64,000 nucleotides of DNA from Deltaproteobacteria bacterium. Its GTDB lineage: Bacteria; Desulfobacterota; Desulfobaccia; Desulfobaccales; Desulfobaccaceae. The notes under the pieces are model-generated. The model was not told the DNA's origin. It searched no databases and saw nothing but the letters and a program-made list of their open reading frames with translations. The stretch is from contig JAFDGA010000006.1 of assembly GCA_019309545.1 (NCBI GenBank), positions 1 to 64,000 of the forward strand. The letters are read 5' to 3'. A program made the translations under genes and the position numbers. Of the stretch, positions 1 through 9,298 are shown piece by piece (position 1 is the stretch's first letter; the number at the start of each line of letters is the position of its first letter).

Positions 1-203
1 CGCTGGTGGTTGCCGGGATGCCGTTCAACCTGCTGGTCGGCGCGGCCCCGAATGCTATCGCTTATGAAAGCAAACAGTTTACCACCGGCGAGTTCTTCAC
101 CTGGGGCTGGATCGCCAATGTCGTGTTAATGGTACTTTTGGCCCTTTTCGTCTACTTTATCTGGCCGCTGATGGGCATGCCGGTATTAATTTCCAGTCCC
201 TAA
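1..203 (+). CDS. C-terminal end of SLC13/DASS-type anion transporter (partial)
   Basis: Only the last 67 or so codons lie in the window; the gene starts upstream and the reading frame runs through position 3 to a TAA at 201-203. The visible part carries the short PN-containing substrate-site loop (GAAPNAIAY) typical of the second half of divalent anion:sodium symporters, a region after it, and one final hydrophobic helix (about residues 33-57 of the visible part) ending in a short tail. The family moves sulfate or dicarboxylates across the inner membrane with sodium; which substrate cannot be told here. A sulfate role would suit the TauE/SafE gene a few kb away but that is inference. Confidence 0.7.
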   Translation, partial: LVVAGMPFNLLVGAAPNAIAYESKQFTTGEFFTWGWIANVVLMVLLALFVYFIWPLMGMPVLISSP

Positions 204-213
204 ACCACAAACC

Positions 214-245
214 CTGGGGGCATCGCCCCGAGCCCATGCCCCCAG
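214..245 (+). terminator. Terminator-like hairpin after the transporter gene
   Basis: A perfect 10-bp inverted repeat (214-223 with 236-245, CTGGGGGCAT and its complement) with a 12-nt loop lies 10 bases after the transporter stop codon. No T-tract follows, so it may be a Rho-assisted terminator or a transcript-end stabiliser rather than a classical intrinsic terminator. Confidence 0.5.
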
Positions 246-311
246 CCAGTTCCTCCAAAGACACCCAAAACGCTTCCTCTGGTAGACGTGCCCTCGGGTC
301 CGGCCCTTTTC

Positions 312-340
312 TTGACAGTTAGGCCAATAAAGGCTAAAAT
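312..340 (+). promoter_or_regulatory. Sigma70-type promoter for the PEP-synthase-like/two-component cassette
   Basis: TTGACA at 312-317 and TAAAAT at 335-340 are separated by exactly 17 bases, close to the housekeeping consensus. Transcription would begin near 347, upstream of the coding frame that opens at 373, and could drive the four genes that follow on the same strand. Confidence 0.7.
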
Positions 341-504
341 TTTATTAAAAATAGTACACTTAGCTTTATTTAGATTATATTTCCACATATTGGGTAAAGC
401 CAACCTGGCAACTAATCACCGGGATCTCTCGGGACCTGGAAGACCAATCTCATTTAGCCGAGAAGCACACCCATTTTCAACGCCTGCTGCACGCCAACAA
501 TCAG

Positions 505-2946
505 GTGCTGGCCCTGATGGCCGACATGGAAGAGAAGCTCTCCGGGGACTATCTCTTTGATTTTCAATATATTATCTCCGCAGTAAATCAGCTCCGCCAG
601 GAAACCGCCACGCTGGTCGAGGCCTTAAACCAGATGAGCGGCGACCGCTATCAAGACCTGGCCCAGGTTTTGGACCAGATTATGGCGGAATTGGAAGAAG
701 TACTGGAGCAGCGCTGGGTAATTCCAGAAGCCCCCCTGGTGATATGGTTTGAGGACCTGAACGTCGGGATGATCGAGGTGGTGGGCGGCAAAAACGCCAA
801 CCTGGCGGAAATCAAGAACCGGCTGGGGCTGCCGGTGCCGCCGGGCTTTGCCATCTCCAGTTATGCTTATAAATTTTTCCTGGATTATAATCAACTGGGC
901 GAGCGCATTACTGAGACCCTGAAACAGTGGCGTCTGGATGATCTGGACAGTCTGGCCCGGGTGAGCGATGAACTCAAGGAGATGATCAACGCCGCCCAGG
1001 TCCCCACAGAATTAGAGACCGCCATGTTCGAGGCCTACGAACGGCTGGCAAAACGGGTCGGATCGAGACCGCTGTTAGCTCTGCGCTCCAGTGCCGTGGG
1101 CGAGGATCTGACCTTTACCTTTGCCGGGCAATACGCCTCCTATCTGAATGTTCCAGCCACGGACATGGCCGCCCGCTATAAAGACATCATCGCCAGCCTG
1201 TTTACTCCCCGAGCCTTATTCTATTACAAAAACAAGGGGTTCCGGGAAGAAGAGATGGCCATGGGGGTCATGGTCTTGCCTATGGTCCAATCCAAGGCCA
1301 GCGGCGTGCTCTTTACCAGGCAGACGGAGCTGGCCGACCTGGAAGTGGTGCTGATTAATGCGGTCTGGGGGCTGGGGAAATATGCGGTCAGCGGCCGGGT
1401 CTATCCCGACCATTACCTGGCCGCCTACCAACCCCCTGGTAAAATTGTCAGAAAGATCATTCCGGCCAAGCAGGAGATGCTGATCAGCCTTCCGGAAGGC
1501 GGGGTGGCGGAAGTGCCGGTTCCGGCGGAGCAAGTCAACACTCCCTGCCTGAACGAGTACCAGATAACCAAACTAGTGGAGTGGGCCTTATTATTGGAGG
1601 ACCACTTTGGCAAGCCCCAAGACGTCGAGTGGGCCTTGGATCAGGAGGATAAATTGTGGCTGCTCCAATGCCGCCCCCTCAAGGTGCCTACTCACAAGGG
1701 GGTGGAGCCGCGGCCCCGCATTGTTAAAGACTATCCTTTACTCCTGGAGCAGGGCACAGTTGTGTGCCGAGGGGTGGGATCCGGTCCGGTGGTGATGGTC
1801 CGCCAGGACCAGGATCTAAAAAATTTTCCAGTGGGAGGGGTGCTGGTTGCCCGGCATACCTCACCGAAATATGTCACGGTAATGCCCAATGCCGCGGCCA
1901 TCATCACTGACACCGGCAGTCCCACCGGCCACATGGCTCTCTTGGCCCGGGAATTCCAGATTCCCACCATCATTAACACGGGACGGGCGACCCAGGTTTT
2001 GATCCCCGACCAGGTGGTGACGGTAGACGCCTATTATAACAATGTCTACGACGGCATGGTGCCGGAGCTTCTGGAAGCGCCAAGGGGCAAGGGTAACGAT
2101 TTGGCCGAAACCCAGGTTTTCCAGACCCTAAAAACCGTTATCAAAAAGGTGGTACCGCTTAACCTGGTCAACCCCCAGGAGGAAACTTTCGCCCCGTCCC
2201 ACTGTCGCACCTTGCACGATATTGTTCGCTTCGCTCACGAAGTTTCCATGCGGGAAATGTTTAAGCTGACAGAAGGGGAATTCCAGGATCGCCGGGGAGT
2301 AGTGGAGTTGGAATCGGAGTTGCCTTTTAAGGTGGCCATCCTGGACTTGGGCGGCGGCCTGAAAAGAGGCTTTCGGAGCAAAGTGCGGCCAGCACAGATT
2401 CTTTCTATCCCTTTTAAGGCCTTCTGGGAGGGCCTGGCGGCCATGCGCTGGCCCCAGGCCAAGCCTGCCGGAGTGAAGAGTTTCGCCTCGGTCTTTGTCA
2501 ACACCGATGCCGAGGTGGCTCAGGGCGCGGCTCCCTATCGGGACCAGAGTTATTTGATCATATCCAAAAATTATATGAATTTTAGCATTCATCTGGGTTA
2601 TCATCTTTCCACTGTCGAAGCCTATGTCAGCGATCAGATTAATGATAATTATCTTACGTTTCATTTTCAGGGCGGAGGGTCCACCGCCGCACGCCGCGAA
2701 CGCCGGGTGCGGCTGATCGAAACCATTATTGACCATCTGCACCTGAATTATCAGCGTAAAGGCGACCATCTCGAGGCCCGGCTGGCTAAGTATCCGCCCG
2801 CGGAAATGGCCTGCCGGTTAAAAATTTTAGGAAAACTCACCCTTTACACCAAACAACTGGACATGGTGATGTTTTCAGACGGCATTGTTGACTGGTACAT
2901 CAAGGATTTTTTACAGGAACATGTAAAAATAGAGGAAAAACACTAA
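505..2946 (+). CDS. PEP-synthase-like phosphotransferase with non-standard C-terminal domain (paralogue 1)
   Basis: The protein begins with a short helical segment, then a PPDK_N-type ATP-grasp domain (about residues 75-400; RSSAVGED and the PQDVEWA..LQCRP signature are present), then the mobile phospho-histidine domain (about 430-515) with the catalytic His in SPTGHM (H476 from this start). The PEP/pyruvate TIM barrel expected next in PEP synthase or PPDK is absent. Instead there is a domain of about 270 residues, shared only with the paralogue at 5771, with CRTLHDI, DLGGGL and an Arg-rich RRERR segment. So a phosphohistidine can probably form, but the acceptor is unknown. The GTG at 505 is the first conventional start, yet similarity to the paralogue continues at least 16 codons upstream in the same open frame (373-504), so the true start is probably earlier. 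The stop codon is followed after one base by the kinase ATG. Confidence 0.75.
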   Translation: MLALMADMEEKLSGDYLFDFQYIISAVNQLRQETATLVEALNQMSGDRYQDLAQVLDQIMAELEEVLEQRWVIPEAPLVIWFEDLNVGMIEVVGGKNANLAEIKNRLGLPVPPGFAISSYAYKFFLDYNQLGERITETLKQWRLDDLDSLARVSDELKEMINAAQVPTELETAMFEAYERLAKRVGSRPLLALRSSAVGEDLTFTFAGQYASYLNVPATDMAARYKDIIASLFTPRALFYYKNKGFREEEMAMGVMVLPMVQSKASGVLFTRQTELADLEVVLINAVWGLGKYAVSGRVYPDHYLAAYQPPGKIVRKIIPAKQEMLISLPEGGVAEVPVPAEQVNTPCLNEYQITKLVEWALLLEDHFGKPQDVEWALDQEDKLWLLQCRPLKVPTHKGVEPRPRIVKDYPLLLEQGTVVCRGVGSGPVVMVRQDQDLKNFPVGGVLVARHTSPKYVTVMPNAAAIITDTGSPTGHMALLAREFQIPTIINTGRATQVLIPDQVVTVDAYYNNVYDGMVPELLEAPRGKGNDLAETQVFQTLKTVIKKVVPLNLVNPQEETFAPSHCRTLHDIVRFAHEVSMREMFKLTEGEFQDRRGVVELESELPFKVAILDLGGGLKRGFRSKVRPAQILSIPFKAFWEGLAAMRWPQAKPAGVKSFASVFVNTDAEVAQGAAPYRDQSYLIISKNYMNFSIHLGYHLSTVEAYVSDQINDNYLTFHFQGGGSTAARRERRVRLIETIIDHLHLNYQRKGDHLEARLAKYPPAEMACRLKILGKLTLYTKQLDMVMFSDGIVDWYIKDFLQEHVKIEEKH

Positions 2947-2947
2947 A

Positions 2948-5287
2948 ATGCGGCGTTTTTCTTTTTTATTATCCCGCTATGTCATAATAGTTATCCTGGT
3001 CGGGATCTTGGTGCTGTTAGGCGTCAGCATTTATTTGGGACTTAAGTCCGCCGGACAGATGCGCCAGATCGTCAAAGAGGATTTCAATCAACAGCAACTG
3101 GTTCTGGCGCAGCATACTGCCAGTATTTTGGAGCAGGACCTTGAATTTCTGAAACGGGAGTTGCGGATTCTCAACCACTCTGCTTCAGTTCAATACTTAG
3201 AAGAACTCACCTGGGCCCATCGTATGCGAGTCACCCTCTCCAGTGTGCGGGAAGAGGGCGTGGTGGAAATTCGCCGGATAAATCGGGAAGGCAATAAAGC
3301 CTATCTGGTAGATGAACGTAGCCTGGAGCACATCATCACCGGTTCCTATAAAAAAACACCTTATTTTGAATGGGCCCGGCAGCCGGAAAACAAGGGGCGG
3401 GTCTATGTTAGCCGGGTAATTACTCAGTTGCCCAATTATTTCGGCCGGCTGATCATGATCATCGCTACACCGACCTATGACGAGTCGGTAGATGAAAGTC
3501 ATCCCCACCCCTCCGGGCAGTGGTCCGGGGTGCTGGCTTTTTATATTGATGTTCACTATCTGGCGCATAAATTTACCTCTGAGATCAGAAGCGGCAAGAC
3601 GGGCTACGCCTGGATCATGGACAACCAGGGTACCTTTTTATATCACCCGGAGGAGGATTTTATCGGTAAAAATGCCTTTACGGTGCGCAAGGCCCGGATG
3701 CCGGCCATCTCCTTTGACGCCATTAACGAAATCCAGCGGGAAAAGATGCTCACCGGCCAGGAAGGCTGGGGCACTTACATCTCCGGCTGGCATCGGGGTG
3801 AGGCGGGGGTAATCCAAAAACTGATCGCCTATGCCCCCGTGAAATTAACCGGCTCCAGTCTGGCGGAGACCGCGGGCCCGGCAAGCTCTTGGTCGGTGGC
3901 GGTAGTGGCTCCGGTTAGCGAAGTGGAAGGCGTCATCCACACCATCTATCAGCGGCAATTTCTGATCCAGGTGATCATCGGCGTCTTCGTGCTGCTGAGC
4001 AGCGTGGTTTTGTTGAATTATCGTTATGAGCGGGAATTTACTGCGACCCTGGAGGAAGAGGTCAACCGCAAAACCGAGGAGTTACACCGGTCGGAAGCCC
4101 GTTATCAGGCTTTGGTGGAGAATGCCGCGGATCTGATTTATTCAGTGGACACTGAGGGTCGCATTCAATCTATTAACCGCTGTGCCGCCTGCCTGTTCTC
4201 TCTGGCCCGTTCGATGCGGAGTAAGGCCGAGGCTTCCGAAGCCCAGGTCGAGGTCAGACCGGAAGATTTCATCGGCCGGACTTTTTATGACATATTTGAC
4301 AAAAAGTCGGCCGATTTCCATCTGGAATGGTTGCAGGAAATCAAAGGTACCGGTCTGATCCGAAGCAAACGCCATCCGGTGACCGTGAAGGGGAAGGAGT
4401 TTTGGTTTTCCACCAGTATAGTTGGACTGAGAGACGAGCAGGGGCAGATTTATGCCTATGAAATCATCTCCCGGGATGTCACCGGGCGCAAAGCCATGGA
4501 AGACCGCCTGATCAATATGGAGAAGCTGGCCTCCCTGGGAACTATGGCCGCCGGGGTGGCCCATGAAATCAACAACCCGGTAGCGGTGATCCTGGGATTT
4601 ACGGAACACTTATTAGAAAAAACCGCCGACTTGCCTGACATCCATGAAACTCTGCAGGTAGTTGAGGAAGAGGGATTGAAATGTAAAAAGATCGTAGAAA
4701 ATTTGCTCACCTTTGCCCGCACCCCGGAACGCGCCGAGATCAGTGCCAATATTAATGAAATTTTGGAAAAGACCCTGGCAGTGATGAAAAACAATCTGAT
4801 GACCAAAAAGATTCAACAAGAATGCAGTCTTACCCCTGATTTGCCCCGGGTTAAAGGAGACCCCCAAGAATTGCAGCAGGTCTTTATCAACCTGATCAAC
4901 AACGCCATCGACGCTATGAAGGGTGGCGGTATACTGAGGATAAAGACCTGGCTAACTGCCAAAAATCAGGTAGCTATCGAATTCGGCGATACCGGCGTGG
5001 GTATCCCCAAAGAGTTGCAAGCCAAGATCTTTGATCCATTTTTTACCACCAAGAAAACCGGGGAAGGGACCGGTTTGGGTCTGTCCATGAGTTATGGCAT
5101 TATTACCAAATTTGGGGGTAAAATCATCTGTAAAAGTTACCCGGAAAAGGAATATCCCGATAAACATGGCACTACTTTTATTGTCTATCTGCCCGTATTT
5201 ACCGAGGCTGAGTCTGAGGCGCCCCCTTTGGCCACAGAAGCGGAGGTTCTGGAAGACCAGCCCCCCCGTATTGGAACATTCCTGTAG
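2948..5287 (+). CDS. Membrane sensor histidine kinase with extracytoplasmic Cache and PAS domains
   Basis: Domain order: transmembrane helix (about 10-32), long extracytoplasmic double-Cache-like region (35-330), second transmembrane helix (about 338-358), coiled segment, PAS domain (about 385-515), HisKA with phospho-acceptor H539 in VAHEINNP, and HATPase_c with N-box [10 protein letters not shown] and glycine boxes DTGVGIP and GTGLGLS. It would sense a small extracytoplasmic ligand and autophosphorylate. It starts one base after the upstream PEP-synthase-like stop codon and is followed by a response regulator 24 bases on, so the cassette is probably co-transcribed. A C-terminal tail of about 25 residues after the ATPase domain has no recognisable motif. 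Confidence 0.9.
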   Translation: MRRFSFLLSRYVIIVILVGILVLLGVSIYLGLKSAGQMRQIVKEDFNQQQLVLAQHTASILEQDLEFLKRELRILNHSASVQYLEELTWAHRMRVTLSSVREEGVVEIRRINREGNKAYLVDERSLEHIITGSYKKTPYFEWARQPENKGRVYVSRVITQLPNYFGRLIMIIATPTYDESVDESHPHPSGQWSGVLAFYIDVHYLAHKFTSEIRSGKTGYAWIMDNQGTFLYHPEEDFIGKNAFTVRKARMPAISFDAINEIQREKMLTGQEGWGTYISGWHRGEAGVIQKLIAYAPVKLTGSSLAETAGPASSWSVAVVAPVSEVEGVIHTIYQRQFLIQVIIGVFVLLSSVVLLNYRYEREFTATLEEEVNRKTEELHRSEARYQALVENAADLIYSVDTEGRIQSINRCAACLFSLARSMRSKAEASEAQVEVRPEDFIGRTFYDIFDKKSADFHLEWLQEIKGTGLIRSKRHPVTVKGKEFWFSTSIVGLRDEQGQIYAYEIISRDVTGRKAMEDRLINMEKLASLGTMAAGVAHEINNPVAVILGFTEHLLEKTADLPDIHETLQVVEEEGLKCKKIVENLLTFARTPERAEISANINEILEKTLAVMKNNLMTKKIQQECSLTPDLPRVKGDPQELQQVFINLINNAIDAMKGGGILRIKTWLTAKNQVAIEFGDTGVGIPKELQAKIFDPFFTTKKTGEGTGLGLSMSYGIITKFGGKIICKSYPEKEYPDKHGTTFIVYLPVFTEAESEAPPLATEAEVLEDQPPRIGTFL

Positions 5288-5311
5288 GGCTCAGTGTCTT
5301 AGGAGGACCAT

Positions 5312-5722
5312 ATGTCAGAACGGATACTAGTTGTCGATGATGAACCCAATATGCTGAGATTACTGAAAACCGTGATCACCGACAAGACCGACTACGAAGT
5401 CGTCACCACCAATAACTCCTTGGAAGTGCCTAAACTGCTCCAGGACGAACATTTCGATCTGGTGATCACTGATCTCAAAATGCCCCTGGTAGATGGTATG
5501 GATGTCATCGAAATAACCAAGAAAAACGATCCTAATATCCCGATTATCATCATTACCGCTTATGGTACCATCGAGACCGCCGAAGAGGCGGTTCAAAAAG
5601 GGGCCTATGATTTTATCACCAAACCCTTCCGCCGGGAGACTATCTTGATCACTATAAAACGGGCCTTGGAGTGGAAAAAGATGCAAGGAGAACTCGCGGC
5701 ACTGAAAACCCCTGCGGTCTGA
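5312..5722 (+). CDS. Single-domain response regulator (receiver only)
   Basis: A 136-residue protein consisting of one receiver domain and a short tail, with no DNA-binding output. Acid pair D9/D10, phospho-acceptor D54 in VITDLKMP, switch T82 and K104 in TKPF are all present. A strong AGGAGG lies at 5301-5306, six bases before the ATG. It is the likely partner of the kinase just upstream. With no output domain it must act by protein contact, possibly on the PEP-synthase-like proteins encoded on either side; that target is inference. Confidence 0.88.
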   Translation: MSERILVVDDEPNMLRLLKTVITDKTDYEVVTTNNSLEVPKLLQDEHFDLVITDLKMPLVDGMDVIEITKKNDPNIPIIIITAYGTIETAEEAVQKGAYDFITKPFRRETILITIKRALEWKKMQGELAALKTPAV

Positions 5723-5770
5723 ATACTTCACCGGTGCATCTGTCTTGGCTGTGCCCAAGTTGAGGAATTA

Positions 5771-8329
5771 ATGTTTAAATTCCTGCGGCGCTTCCTTAAA
5801 TCCGAGGAGGACCAGCAGCTCCGCCTGAAGGAGAAATTTTCTCACTTCCGCCGCCTCCTAGAAGGCAATAATCAGGCTCTGGAGATCATGGCGGATATGG
5901 AGGAAAAGCTCGCCGAGGAATACCTTTTTGATACCGGGTACATACGTAGCCAGGTGGATCGGCTAGCCCACCAGGTAACCCAGATAATCACTGAACTTAA
6001 TAAGCTCACCCAGGATCGCTATCCCGAACTAGTAGTAGTTCACCGTCAACTCCAGGAAGCCATCCAACAGGAATTGACTTCGACGCCGGAAGTCCCTAAA
6101 ACCCCTTACATTTTGCCCCTGACTGACCTTACCCGAGAAATGGCGGCCAGCGTGGGCAGCAAGATGGCCAACCTGGGCGAGATCCGCAGCAGGCTGGAGA
6201 TGCGGGTGCCCGATGGGTTTGCTATCTCTGCCTGGGCCTACAAACGATTTCTGGAGACCTCCGGACTGGCAGAAGAGTTAAAGCAATATCTGACTCAGTC
6301 CAGCCTGGATGATCTAGAGAGCCTCGAGGCCGTCAGCGAACAGATGCAGACTCGGGTGCGCCAGGCCCAACTTCCCCCGGATCTGGCCGAAGCCCTGATC
6401 CAAGCCGGTCAATCTCTGGCAGGCCGAGGCGTGGCAGTACGCTCCAGCGCCGTCGGGGAAGATACCCATTATTCTTTTGCTGGCCAATTCCGAACCTTGC
6501 TCAACGTCCCTCCGGAACAACTGGTGGAGCATTACAAGGAAATCGTGGCCAGTAAATTTACTTCCCGGGCAATTTTCTATTGGAAATACCAACAATTTTC
6601 TGTAAATGAGCTACCCATGGCTGTAGGTTGTCTGGCCATGGTGCCTGCCAAGACCAGTGGGGTGATGTTTTCGGTGGACCCACATGCTCCGGATAGCAAT
6701 ACCCTAGTGATCACCGCAGTCTGGGGCCTAGGGAAATATGCCGTAGATGGCCGCATCTCGCCGGACATTTACCGGGTCAGCCGAACCGGCGACCACCAGG
6801 TGCAGGAACAGCGTCTAGCTCAGAAGCCGGTGGCGCTAACCTGCGCCCCGGAAGGGGAGACCAAGGAAATTTCATTGCCCCCGGAGCAGGGTCAATCACC
6901 CTGTCTGACCCCGGAACAGATCAAAAGTCTGGCAGAGATTGCCTTAAAGCTGGAAAAACACTTCGGCGGTCCGCAGGATATTGAGTGGGCTATTGATGAA
7001 CGTGATGAAATCTTCGTGCTGCAAACACGACCGCTCCGCATTAGTGCTGCCGCCTTCGGGGCCGCTGCTACGCCTCCCCCGGAACCCACCGCACCGCCAT
7101 TGTTAAAACACGGTATTCGAGCGGTCGGCGGGGCCGCAGCCGGGCCGGTCTATCTGTTTCTGGATGAAAAAGACACCGCCAACATCCCCCCCGGCTCCGT
7201 AGTTGTGGCCCGACAGCCTTCGGCCCGTCTGGTATTGGTCATGGATCGCATTGCCGCCATCATTACCGAGGTGGGCAGTCCTACGGGTCACATGTCGATC
7301 CTGGCCCGGGAATTCCGGATTCCCACCCTGGTTGAGGTCGGCGGGGCCACCCGGATATTGCGCACCGGTCAGATGGTGACCGTGGATGCAGACACAGCTC
7401 GCATCTATCAGGGAATCATCCCTGAACTGCTGGTCTCTCCACCTGCAGCCGAAGAAGCCTGGCGACAGAATCCAGTCTTTGAGAAGCTAAGGTGGATTTT
7501 AAAAAAAATCACCCCGCTATTTCTGCTCGACCCGGATAGCCCCGACTTCCAACCAGGCAATTGCCGGACCTGGCACGATATCACCCGCTTTTGCCATGAA
7601 AAGGCCATGGATGCCATGTTTGATCAGGATGTGGAGGAATCTTTACGGGCCAGTGGCGTGATGCGACTGAAGAGCGAAATACCGCTTAACCTCTTTATCT
7701 TAGATCTGGGCGGCGGCCTGAGGACAGCCGGCCTGGAAACGGTAGAAGAGCAGGATATCGCCTGCCGTCCTTTCCAGGCCCTGCTCCGAGGCTTTCATCA
7801 TCCCCGGGTCAGTTGGGCCGGACAGGTGGTGGTGGACTTCAAAGGTTTTATGTCCGTCTTTGCTAACACCCTCTATGATATGGCAAAATCGGAACGCGGT
7901 CTGGGGGGCAAGAGCTTTGCCATCATTACCGAAAATTACCTCAATTTTAATTCCCGGCTGGGCTATCATTTCTCCATCGTCGACGCCTATCTGTCCGAAG
8001 AACAGAATGACAACTATATCAGTTTCCAATTCAAAGGCGGGGCCGCCGAACCGGAACGCCGGGAACGCCGCGCCCGGTTACTGGGCAAGATCCTGCAAGA
8101 ACTAGGTTATAAAGTTCAGGTCAAAGGAGATCTGGTGCAGGGACGGCTGGTCAAATATTCTCTTTTAGAAACCGAGCAAACGCTGGAATTGACCGGTCTG
8201 TTAATGGCCTTTGCGCGGCAGTTAGACCTGGCCCTGGCTTCCGACGCGGTCATGAATCGCTTTCTGACGGCTTTCCGGGAAGGCGACTACAGCCTGAGAT
8301 TCCTACGCCCCGAGCAAGCCCCATCCTAA
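5771..8329 (+). CDS. PEP-synthase-like phosphotransferase with non-standard C-terminal domain (paralogue 2)
   Basis: Full-length paralogue of the protein ending at 2946, with the same order: helical N-terminus (1-100), PPDK_N ATP-grasp domain (about 105-430; VRSSAVGED, PQDIEWAID..LQTRP), phospho-histidine swivel domain with H507 in SPTGHM, then the same unassigned domain (about 575-840; CRTWHDI, DLGGGL, NYLNFNSRLGYH, RRERRARL). The PEP/pyruvate barrel is missing here too. The ATG at 5771 has AGGAA upstream and begins a basic amphipathic segment. The architecture is reminiscent of rifampin phosphotransferase, which also pairs an ATP-binding and a swivel His domain with a different substrate domain, but the C-terminal region here is not its rifampin-binding domain by eye. 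Role unknown; probably phosphotransfer linked to the two-component pair between the paralogues. Confidence 0.8.
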   Translation: MFKFLRRFLKSEEDQQLRLKEKFSHFRRLLEGNNQALEIMADMEEKLAEEYLFDTGYIRSQVDRLAHQVTQIITELNKLTQDRYPELVVVHRQLQEAIQQELTSTPEVPKTPYILPLTDLTREMAASVGSKMANLGEIRSRLEMRVPDGFAISAWAYKRFLETSGLAEELKQYLTQSSLDDLESLEAVSEQMQTRVRQAQLPPDLAEALIQAGQSLAGRGVAVRSSAVGEDTHYSFAGQFRTLLNVPPEQLVEHYKEIVASKFTSRAIFYWKYQQFSVNELPMAVGCLAMVPAKTSGVMFSVDPHAPDSNTLVITAVWGLGKYAVDGRISPDIYRVSRTGDHQVQEQRLAQKPVALTCAPEGETKEISLPPEQGQSPCLTPEQIKSLAEIALKLEKHFGGPQDIEWAIDERDEIFVLQTRPLRISAAAFGAAATPPPEPTAPPLLKHGIRAVGGAAAGPVYLFLDEKDTANIPPGSVVVARQPSARLVLVMDRIAAIITEVGSPTGHMSILAREFRIPTLVEVGGATRILRTGQMVTVDADTARIYQGIIPELLVSPPAAEEAWRQNPVFEKLRWILKKITPLFLLDPDSPDFQPGNCRTWHDITRFCHEKAMDAMFDQDVEESLRASGVMRLKSEIPLNLFILDLGGGLRTAGLETVEEQDIACRPFQALLRGFHHPRVSWAGQVVVDFKGFMSVFANTLYDMAKSERGLGGKSFAIITENYLNFNSRLGYHFSIVDAYLSEEQNDNYISFQFKGGAAEPERRERRARLLGKILQELGYKVQVKGDLVQGRLVKYSLLETEQTLELTGLLMAFARQLDLALASDAVMNRFLTAFREGDYSLRFLRPEQAPS

Positions 8330-8333
8330 AAAA

Positions 8334-8361
8334 TCAGGGGCGCTGTTAAAGACGCCCCTGA
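8334..8361 (+). terminator. Terminator hairpin after paralogue 2
   Basis: A perfect 9-bp stem (TCAGGGGCG with CGCCCCTGA) and a 10-nt loop start five bases after the stop codon at 8329. A loose run of A and T follows (8367-8390) rather than a strict T-tract. It separates the plus-strand cassette from the convergent stress-protein gene. Confidence 0.6.
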
Positions 8362-8455
8362 GGTGGGAAATTTTCCTTAATTTTACTATTAAGACAGCAA
8401 TTTTACGCTAGGGACGCCCCCCGGACCGCCTCCATAAGTTTTTCATCTGGATTGT

Positions 8456-9298
8456 TTATTTGACTACCAGGACCGGACAGGTTGAATTTCCGATAATTCT
8501 TTCGGTGACACTCCCCATTAATAGCCGATCCAGACCGGTCCGGCCGTGGGATCCCATGATAACCAGGTCAATCTTTTGTTCAGTGACCAGATCAAGGATG
8601 ATTTGCTCGGCCCGGCCTTGCCGCACCAGACCTTCAGTCTTAATACCCTCAGCTTCGGCCAGAGATTTGACCTCATCGACATATCCTTGAATAGGACTTA
8701 GCATATCCTGGTCAACCGCTGGTAAGGGTCCGGAAACCTTGCAGCACAAGTCAAAGACGGAGACCACCGTCAGCTCTCCCCCGTATGATTTGGCAAAATC
8801 TACTGCCCGTTCGGCGGCCTTCTGACTGTACTTGGACCCATCCGTGGGCAACAAGATCTTCTGCCAGTTGAGGGTGGCTTGGGGCGGCACCACAAGAACA
8901 TGCACCGGGCTGTAGCCGATGACCCGACGGGTATTACTGCCGATCAGGGTCCGGGCTAAGAAGCTGTGCCCACTGCGACCCATGACGATGAGATCAACTT
9001 TTTCCCTCTCGGCTAAGTCCACGATCTCTTCATAGGGTTCGCCCACCATACATGCGGTGCTGATCTGGGCCCCTTCGGTCTCGGCCAGTTTCTGGGCTTG
9101 GCCCAGGGCCCGTTCACAGGGTTCGGCCAGCAGGGCGCTAAGACTCTGGCCACCGGTGATTCTTAAATCCCCCTCGTAACGAGGGGCCACCGATACGGCG
9201 ATGAGGCCATCTTTGGACAGCCGGAGGGATTCTTTTAAGGCGTGTAAACTGGGCTCCGAGCCATCCACCGCTACCAGGATCTTGCTATACCTGGCCAT
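8456..9298 (-). CDS. Tandem universal stress protein (UspA family)
   Basis: Two Usp domains in one chain (about residues 1-145 and 148-280). Each ends in an ATP-binding signature of the G-x2-G-x9-GS type: MGRSG..IGSNTRR in the first and MGSHG..MGSVTER in the second, so both halves are likely nucleotide-binding. The family supports survival under stress in the cytoplasm. I prefer the ATG at 9298 over a TTG seven codons upstream because an AAAGG Shine-Dalgarno sits 7-8 bases before it. The start lies inside the end of the TauE/SafE gene (overlap of 14 bases), suggesting translational coupling with that transporter. Confidence 0.88.
   Translation of the reverse strand: MARYSKILVAVDGSEPSLHALKESLRLSKDGLIAVSVAPRYEGDLRITGGQSLSALLAEPCERALGQAQKLAETEGAQISTACMVGEPYEEIVDLAEREKVDLIVMGRSGHSFLARTLIGSNTRRVIGYSPVHVLVVPPQATLNWQKILLPTDGSKYSQKAAERAVDFAKSYGGELTVVSVFDLCCKVSGPLPAVDQDMLSPIQGYVDEVKSLAEAEGIKTEGLVRQGRAEQIILDLVTEQKIDLVIMGSHGRTGLDRLLMGSVTERIIGNSTCPVLVVK

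Noticed and set aside
288-560. Plus-strand open frame of 90 codons overlapping the start of paralogue 1
   Set aside because: Its translation shows no similarity to the paralogue, while the alternative frame does; so this frame is not coding.
2128-2769. Minus-strand open frame of 213 codons
   Set aside because: It is antisense to the PEP-synthase-like gene, with no recognisable domain and no ribosome binding site.
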